Origin: Podocnemis expansa
Lineage: Eukaryota; Chordata; Testudines; Podocnemididae
Length of the DNA stretch: 64,000 bases
Assembly (NCBI GenBank): GCA_007922195.1
Contig: ML681971.1
Span: forward strand, 248,001 to 312,000
Direction of reading: 5' to 3'
The position numbers and the translations under genes are program-made. This document shows, piece after piece, positions 57,040 to 64,000 of this stretch; positions within the stretch are counted from its first letter, which is position 1; each line of letters opens with the position of its first letter. The notes below the pieces were generated by a model. The model ran no database searches. It saw nothing but the letters and a program-made list of their open reading frames with translations, and had not been told where the DNA came from.

Positions 57040-57698
57040 GGCTTTGTCTATACTATAAAGATAAATTGATCTATGTTAGGTGAACGTACAGCCTCTGCAT
57101 CAATTACTGTGATGGCTGATGTACAAACTACCCTTCTTGGGTGAGAGGTGTGCATCTTTACCTGGAGCACTTTCACTGACCTAAGAGGAGCAGTGTGGGG
57201 AGTCGGAGTCCCTGTGTGTCGACTCTGCTGGCATCTGAGGAAGTGGGATCTTCTCCCATGAAAGCTCATGCAAAAAATTAATCTGTTAGTCTTAAAGTGC
57301 CACACAACTGCTTGTTGTTTTTTTTCTGTAGGAAGCCTGACTTCCCCATGGGCTCCTGGTGGCTGCCCCCAACTCTCAACCAGGAGTGGGGTCCAGCCAG
57401 CCACCCAGGCTTTTTGAAGCAACTGAACTCTAAAAGCCTCATTTTTCTTGTCAGTTTCCTGGCTCTAGTGACAAGAATACCAGCCAGTGGCTGCGTAAGA
57501 ACTGCCATGTCTGCATTGATGCTGTGTTGCCCTAACTACACAGAAATAAGCTCTATGCCTTTTGTGGTGGTAGTTTTTATTCACTCCGCTTAAAAGAGGA
57601 ATTACATCAATGGGATGAGCGTTTTGGTGTGTACGGCTCCACTGTTTTGGCGATAAAAGTTAGCTTTTGTTGACAAACTCTGTAGTATAGACCAGGGC
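57040..57698. mobile_element. Harbinger-type element with a nested hammerhead repeat
   Basis: GGCTTTGTCTATACTA on the left and TAGTATAGACCAGGGC on the right are terminal inverted repeats. The bordering bases are TTA and TAA. A sense hammerhead-type repeat occupies 57228-57345 inside it. There is no transposase. Confidence 0.65.
57228..57345 (+). repeat. Hammerhead-type repeat nested in the Harbinger-type element
   Basis: GCATCTGAGGAAGTGGGATC, TCTCCCATGAAAGCTCATGC and CTGTTAGTCTTAAAGTGCCA are present. The CTGATGA box is CTGAGGA. It is younger than its host element, because the host is interrupted. Confidence 0.72.
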
Positions 57699-57699
57699 T

Positions 57700-60600
57700 A
57701 ACATACTCAAAGGAATCTTTTGGCTACACTAAGGCAAGCCAAATTTTTAGGGGTTGTAAACCAGCAAAATCTATAGATAAAATCTTGCTGTTTACTCTTT
57801 GCATCAGTAGCTGATGCTTTGTCTATCATAGGAGAACTTAGCATAGATTTCCGGTGTTGCTACCTCCAGGTCAGATGGTGGTGATAATTACGGGAGCATT
57901 AGTGTATCTAAAACACCCTTGGCCATCTGGAGCCCTGCCTTTGTTAGAGCTGGATTGAAAGTTCCCAAGGAAATACTAACAAAAAAGCTTTGTGTAGGAA
58001 AAATAGTTTTTACTTCTTCTGAGGCGAAGTTAAATCTGTACACCATTCAAGGGACACTGACTTTAAAATAGAATTCTGTATAATTTTATTAAAATAATTT
58101 TGGAAATCTGAGTTGAATGGTTAACCTTACAAAATAGCTATGTATAGCTAATGACTGTATGTACACTAAAATTTTTTGCAGTCATTGCCTAGTCCTGCTT
58201 ACTTGGTGCTGCAACTGTGACTACTCTAGGCTGGCCATTTGGAACTTGGCAGAAGGTTCTTGTGTTTGCTGGCATTAACATGGTGTCTAACCATATTCAG
58301 AGCTAGTCTAAATGACCATTAGAAATGCCTTATCGAAACCTAATATATGAAAGCACTGCTTGTGTTTCTACCACTAGTTGAACTACATCATCAGTAAAGC
58401 ATTGAATCCTTCAAGGTGAAAGAGATGGTGCTGTCAAAAGACTATTCTTGTAGCTGTAGGCAACAAATTATGAAGAAATGTAAATGTATTGACCTGCTTT
58501 TTTCTGAACTTCAGCTAACAGAAGGTTCTGGATCTTGGCTTTATTTTTGTATCAGGCTGGTGACTTATCCATCTGCTGGATGTGAACTGTCATTTTTGGC
58601 ATGTTGCTGTAGATTCCCAAGTGTAAAATTTCTGTGAAAATGTCCCTTACTTCTGTGGTAGGAGAGCCTTTTTAACAGAGTGCTTACATGCTTCTATAAA
58701 CCATACAGTCCTTTTTCCTCATCTGGTTTTCATTAAGCATGACATTTTGAGCTCCATGTACCTGCTAGTGCTAATTAATTTGCCCTTCCCTGAGTCGGTA
58801 AACTCCTTTGGATTGCAACCTAATAGATGCACTATGGTTAACCTAGTGACAGGAATCACTTCTGTGGGTAATCTAATCTTAGTTCCGCAGTTGGTTGGGC
58901 AAAAAGAGTTTCATCTTGCTGACTTTGACTCTGCTACCTTTTAATTTCATTGACTTTCATTCCTTTCAGAGCAAAGGAAAGTGGAAAGTTTCTGACTTCC
59001 CCATGCCTCTTGTGTTATGAGAGGGAGAGAGCAGAAACTGGGGTCTGAATGGTTAGCCCATTACAAAAAGTAGTTGTCCCTGTTCAGACATTCTCTCCCT
59101 CTGATCAACTGGTGTGAATGGGCCCTATCTGGCCTAAATGAATTGACTTTGCTAACTTTTGCCCTCCTCCATTCTGGCATGTGTATATACCCCTCATCTG
59201 TAGTTTCCACATCATGGATCTGATGAAGTGTGTTAGAGCCCACAAAAGCATCGGTTTTTTAATGCAATGACTGTTTTTTCTTACTTTTTCACTGAGAAGC
59301 TCTTTGCTTTTTAAAAGAGATTTTCCAGTAAAATGATTTGGTTTGCCTTCCTCTTTGGGTGGAGATAAGTGTCTGATGCGGGTTCATTTTTGGGCTTCCA
59401 AGCATTGAAGCTGAAGAAAAAGGCGGCAAACTGCCTATCCATATCAAGTTTGAAATTCCATATTTCACCAATGCAGGAATACATGTTAATAAGACTAAAA
59501 TGTTATTGTAATGGGTTTTTGTTTGTTTAGCTGCTAGATAATGTTCTGTGTGTAGGTGACTAAAAAGATGATGGTGAGATATTGTAATGATTTTCTAATG
59601 CTGCAGAATATGGCTTGTCACTATAAATTCAACTACATAGAAGTATAAATTGTTTGGACAATATGCATGATCTTTTCTGTTCAAGTTTAAAAAAAATTAT
59701 AATAGTTATTTGAAGCTAGTCACCGCTTTTCTCCTGACTCAGGTTTGTACTCCATTTTTCTATCTCTCATCAAAAAGAGATCTAAAATAGGTAAGAATGT
59801 TTGAAAAAGGCTGCAACTAAAAGATTTAATTTCTGAACAACATAGCTCAGTTTTCAGATTTTCTTTTACTATCTTGCAAGAAATAGCTTCTGAAAATGGA
59901 ATATTTATTTACTGTTAAATCACAGGAGTAGGTTTTGAAGCGTTGGTGTATTAAGTCTTTTGAACCTCCAGAAACTGTGTGTAAAGTGAAGACTAAGAAG
60001 TGTCCTGTTCATTGTAATTCTAAGACTTTGTGTGAAACTTTAATCATCTTTTGTATGGATTATAACTGTTTTTAGGAATATTGGAACTGTATTGCAAGAT
60101 CAGTCTAATGAACCTTATTTCTGTGAATGGCTTGTCCCACATGCTTCAGTAAATGTGAAAGAAAATTCTCTATAATTGATAATTATGGAATAACCTTCAC
60201 CAAAGGGAAGTTTCTTCCCAACCATCTCAGTGGAAGCTTAATAACCAGAACCATGAGGTTTTACATTGGATAAATTTATTTTTAAGTTAACTGATGTAAC
60301 TGGGTGCTTTTATCTTTATACATGTCTAATTTTTTCTTAATCCACATGTCAAGCAGCTTTTTTAGTGTAGTTTGTCTCCATTGCTCTTCTGAAAGGATAA
60401 AAACATCCTTATCCCCTCCATTCTACTTTCTTTTGTATACCTCTTATATCCCCCCCATCATTTATCTCCCCTCTGAATATTCTTTCTAGGTTTATATCAA
60501 TTGCAGTTAATCCATGTAATTAATGCACAAAAAACTAAAGTAAAAGAGCATTGTGATTAATCACAGTTCTAATTGAACTATTAAATAATATTATAAATAT

Positions 60601-61040
60601 TTTGGATGTTTTTCTACATTTTCAACTATATTGATGCAGCAATACAAAGTATAGAGTGCTCACTTTAGAAGATCAGACTTGTGTGATACTTCTACGAAAG
60701 CTGTAGAATAGTCTTTCTACAAAATTATTGCTTTTTTCTAGTTTACAATTCTATAGATTTGGCCAAAAGTTGAGACCAGGTTAGTCAATTCTGGATGCAA
60801 CAAAAACACACTTTGAAATCCATGGTAGCCCATTTTACATAGTGCTATCTTTTATTTGTATTTATTATACACAGTTATGATATAAGATTTTTGTCTGATG
60901 GTATAATGTGTCTCATTTAATGTCAAAAGTTTGCTCACTTCATGTTTGTGTAGAAAACCGCATTTGACATGTAAAGTAATGATGAATCCTTAAAGGGATT
61001 TAAATTGCTAGCTTTTGTCAAATCCTCATCTTGATCACTT
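57700..61040. other. AT-rich DNA; one weak hammerhead-like trace at 59210-59265
   Basis: No exon was recognised. ATCTGATGAAGTGTGTTAGA followed by GCCCACAAAAGC near 59216-59250 resembles the hammerhead core of the Penelope repeats, with stem II partly lost. If the second CpG island starts a gene on this strand, this is intron. Confidence 0.4.
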
Positions 61041-61044
61041 AGAG

Positions 61045-61211
61045 CAGGGGTCTCAAACACACAGCCCCTAAAGCTATTTCGTGTTGCCCACAATGACATG
61101 GGCGTTACTGATATTTGCAATATTGTATGGAAAGGTTTCAGTGGCGCAGCCCTTGGGCTAAAATACTAATCCTCATGCAGCCCTCGTGGTGTTTTGAGTT
61201 TGAGACCCCTG
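61045..61211. mobile_element. 167-bp hAT MITE, family C
   Basis: The ends are CAGGGGTCTCAAAC and GTTTGAGACCCCTG, an exact 14-bp inverted repeat. Both flanks are ACTTAGAG (61037-61044 and 61212-61219). The element is in the opposite orientation to the copies at 21730 and 62846. Confidence 0.9.
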
Positions 61212-61714
61212 ACTTAGAGCAGCAGGACTATCTAATTCTGTAAAAAGATTATGTAAACATTGGTCACTGGTGTGAGTTCACCTGTGGGTCACAAATCAGA
61301 TTATACTGCTTAAAATCTTCATTGAGGAGAGAAAGCATTATTGTGTGAGTGACACAAAGTTAACTGGAATGAGAGTTGGACAAAGACTAATAAATACAGG
61401 CTTCATTGTGAGGAGGCTGTGAATTCAAAATTTTATTACTACTTGCTCATATGAAATCCAGGTCGAAAAGAGATTTTTCCCTATGATGTGCCCTGTTTTC
61501 AAAGGAAATTATTTAGATAAAACATTGCTGCAACTCTTGGAATACATAAGTGTTAATGTTCAGGTATTGTTTAAAAAGCAAATTCACAGCTTCCAGTAGG
61601 AGGTTGTGTGATTGTGTAAAACTGCTTCTATTGCTGTAACTTTAACATCTCTGCAGAGCATATGCAGTCTCCTGATGTCTGTCTGTCGGGCTAGCTGAGA
61701 AATTTTCTTTTATA

Positions 61715-61882
61715 AGTAGGTCTCAAAGCACTTTACGTGGGAGGTTGATAACATAGCTCTTCTGTGCCTCAGTTTCCCCTTTTGTAACATGGAAAGTGAT
61801 TTGTCCGAGGTCATGCAGCAGATTAGTGGCAGAGCTGGAAATAGAGCCTGGAGACTTGGACCACTATACCATGTTGCCTCTT
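61715..61882. repeat. MIR-like (CORE) SINE relic
   Basis: CAAAGCACTTTACGTGGGAG, CTGTGCCTCAGTTTCCCC, GAGGTCATGCAGCAGATTAG, GTGGCAGAGCTGGAAATAGA and CACTATACCATGTTGCCTCT are present in MIR-type order. Confidence 0.7.
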
Positions 61883-62424
61883 ACGAATTATCATATCCTC
61901 TAACAAAGCAGGGACAGAATTTTATCTTTGAACTTAAGACAAAGATCTTGGTTTTGTGCTAGGTAGCAGTCTCATTTAACTTATGCATTTCCTGATTCTT
62001 TTGTATGAAGATAAAATGGGCAGTTCTTAAATTGTTGTTTTGCTTAAAATCTTTCTCTCTACTAATCAGTTTTTAGCATGCAGGATGACTATAGCTGAAA
62101 AAAATTGAAGTGGAAGAATCTTTTCTAGTTTCAGTTGGTACTTTTTGACAGTATTCTGTATAGATAAAAGTTTAGTTTTCCCTTTTTATGTGAGTATTTT
62201 GAACAGCAGGTATGGAGGAGGAACTTCTAACAATACAAATATGATTTGTGAAACATGCAAATTGAGGGGGGTCAAAGGGCTTTAACTGTTTTTTCATATT
62301 GTCCATATTTCAAGTTCAGCAGCATTTTTGTCAAGATGCACCCAAATATTTTTTGTTCATGTGTTTCTTTAAAATGTACCTTAATTTGTGTACAGCTATA
62401 CCATGAATTATAGATGTGCAATTT

Positions 62425-62600
62425 CCAGAGGGGTAGCCATGTTAATCTGTATACAGCAAAACCAGTGAGAGTTCTGTGGCACCTTAAAGGACTGAGAAAT
62501 TTCTTTGAGCAAAAACTTTCATGGGCTGCAGCCCATGAAATCTTATGCCTGAAGAAATTTGTTAGTCTTTAAGGTGCCACAGGACTAATTGTTTTTATAG
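62425..62600. repeat. Hammerhead-type foldback
   Basis: CAGAGGGGTAGCCATGTTAA, TCTGTGGCACCTTAAAGGAC and GAGCAAAAACTTTCATGGGC on the left are mirrored by GCAGCCCATGAAATCTTATG, TTTGTTAGTCTTTAAGGTGC and CACAGGACTAATTG. The right arm keeps TGAAA but lacks CTGATGA, so only half of the core remains. Confidence 0.72.
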
Positions 62601-62845
62601 ATATACAGTGTGCAACTCCTGTAGAAATTGGAGAGTTATTTCCTAATTATCTGAACAAGCATAATATTGCCTTAATATAGTTCTTGACATACCATGACAT
62701 CAGTATATCTGGTTACCATTTGTGAGAGCTGGATCTTGGCAAAGGAAAAAGGTAGAAACCTAAACCGTTTTAAATACTCTTGAGTGTTTGAGCACACTAA
62801 TAGTGTGGGGATGCCCTAGAACTGAGTGGTAACCATTCTATAGAC

Positions 62846-63055
62846 CAGAGGTTTCAAACTCAAATCACCACACGGGTCACATGAAGACTAGCAGAGGGCT
62901 GTATGAGGATTAGTACGGTAGCCTGAGGGCCACACCACTGAAACCTTTCCATACAATGATATTGCAAACATCAGTAATGATTGTGTCATTGTGGGCCACA
63001 GGAGATAGCTTTAGGGGCCACATGTGGCCCATGGGCCATGTGTTTGAGATCCCTG
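62846..63055. mobile_element. 210-bp hAT MITE, family C
   Basis: The ends are CAGAGGTTTCAAAC and GTTTGAGATCCCTG. The flanks CTATAGAC (62838-62845) and CTGTAGAC (63056-63063) match at 7 of 8. The body has a partial internal duplication of the GACTAG...GGGCTG segment, making it longer than the 158-bp copy. Confidence 0.82.
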
Positions 63056-63063
63056 CTGTAGAC

Positions 63064-64000
63064 CTACAACTTTCTCTGCTCTAACATGGACTGTTGTTGG
63101 GAGAAGGCAAATCTTGTAGTGGGCCAGAGATCCATAACTTTTCTCATGGAAACTCTCGGTTGCACTCCTGGGGCTGGCAGAGAAATGTACTTGATGCTGA
63201 AGGGATCCATTGGTGGTCTTTCATACAAATGTTAGATGCCCATGTGTGGTTTTTTGGGGGAGAGGGGAGGTGTTTTTTGTCATAACTTGTAACTTTGCCA
63301 TCCAGTCAAATTATCAAACTTTTTCAAACTTGGAAGTGGACATATTCAAAACAAGTCTTACTTACAGGCTAGCTTTTGAAGTTCAGGTGTCAGTTCTCTA
63401 TCTCTCTCTCACAGACCAAGCTTGGGAAATTCTAGCTCAAGAGTATAACTTAAGATGTGATGTAAACCTGGCTCATTGTCCTTTTACAGAGCTCTCTTCA
63501 GAGTGACCTGAGTGCCTCAAGTACTTTTTCATGTAACTTTTAAGTCATCACCTTTGTTCTGAGCTGATCAGTATAAAATATTGAATATCATCAAAGATTT
63601 GTCTGTTTGCATTTGGAAAATTCTTACTGTGGGAAACAGGTTGAAAATTTGTGTCTAAACCTGAACATGGTTTGTTGTAACTAAAACTTTCTGATGGACT
63701 TAACAATTGTGTAGGCTATGACTATTGATGATATCTCTTGGGGGTAAAAATCTTGCTGTCTGATTATAACAGAGTAATTGCTCTTGTATGTATTTCAGTA
63801 AAGTGTTGCCTTCATGAAAGTGAAAAAAACTTGGATGCTACCATTTAACACAGGAAATGATAAAATACTACTAAAATATATCACTGTTCACACAACTAAA
63901 AGGGGTGTGAAATGACTGAATGCTGAAGGTGCAGGTACATTTGAGGCACATTGTTAACACAAGGCTTGATGGAGATGCAATTTTTAAAAAATCCTTTGAG
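63064..64000. other. No recognisable feature
   Basis: No exon or repeat terminus was recognised. Confidence 0.35.

Noticed and set aside
1..64000. CRISPR arrays, bacterial operons, tRNA or rRNA genes
   Set aside because: The window is vertebrate DNA. No regular repeat-spacer pattern and no tRNA or rRNA sequence was recognised. The repeated palindromes belong to MITEs.
52150..64000. Coding exons of CSNK1G1 or another kinase
   Set aside because: No kinase motif or matching N-terminal exon was found in any frame read. The stretch looks like intron or intergenic DNA.

Overview
The window is vertebrate nuclear DNA from a sauropsid, most likely a turtle. It has a spliced animal gene with CpG-island promoter, many CR1 LINEs, many hAT and Harbinger-type MITEs, Penelope-derived repeats with a hammerhead-ribozyme-like core, and a decayed Harbinger-associated Myb/SANT protein of the kind abundant in turtle genomes. 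The species guess comes from recognising repeats, not from a search. A 400-base run of N (12760-13159) marks a draft assembly.

Only one intact protein-coding gene is supported: PCLAF (PCNA-associated factor, PAF15). It lies on the + strand in four coding exons from 18927 to 23659, encodes 125 residues, and keeps the PIP box, KEN box and both N-terminal lysine contexts. Its promoter is a CpG island with a CCAAT box and three E2F-like sites. A second CpG island at 51310-52000 is probably the promoter and first non-coding exon of the next gene downstream. By human synteny that would be CSNK1G1, but no coding exon of it is visible here.

Layout. 1-18.5 kb: repeats only (hAT elements with 8-bp target duplications, a 232-bp duplicated segment, one CR1 with the assembly gap, three antisense hammerhead repeats). 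18.5-24 kb: PCLAF, with a hAT, a hammerhead repeat and a short hAT MITE in its 3.9-kb last intron. 24-31 kb: repeats, including a perfect-looking foldback at 27.8 kb and a CR1 split by two palindrome-rich MITEs. 32.2-37.3 kb: a decayed minus-strand coding relic of a multi-copy, uncharacterised metazoan protein family, itself split by a CR1 that carries a nested palindromic MITE. 37.5-44.5 kb: Penelope-derived foldbacks and a Penelope-like element relic with a GIY-YIG domain and inverted hammerhead ends, interrupted by a hAT. 47.4-49.6 kb: Harbinger/Myb-SANT relic. 51.3-52 kb: second CpG island. 52-64 kb: AT-rich DNA with MIR, CR1, hAT and Penelope-derived pieces and no coding exon that I can recognise.

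The most unusual material is the family of hammerhead-core foldbacks, the minus-strand relic of an uncharacterised protein family, and the MITEs built from nested palindromes.
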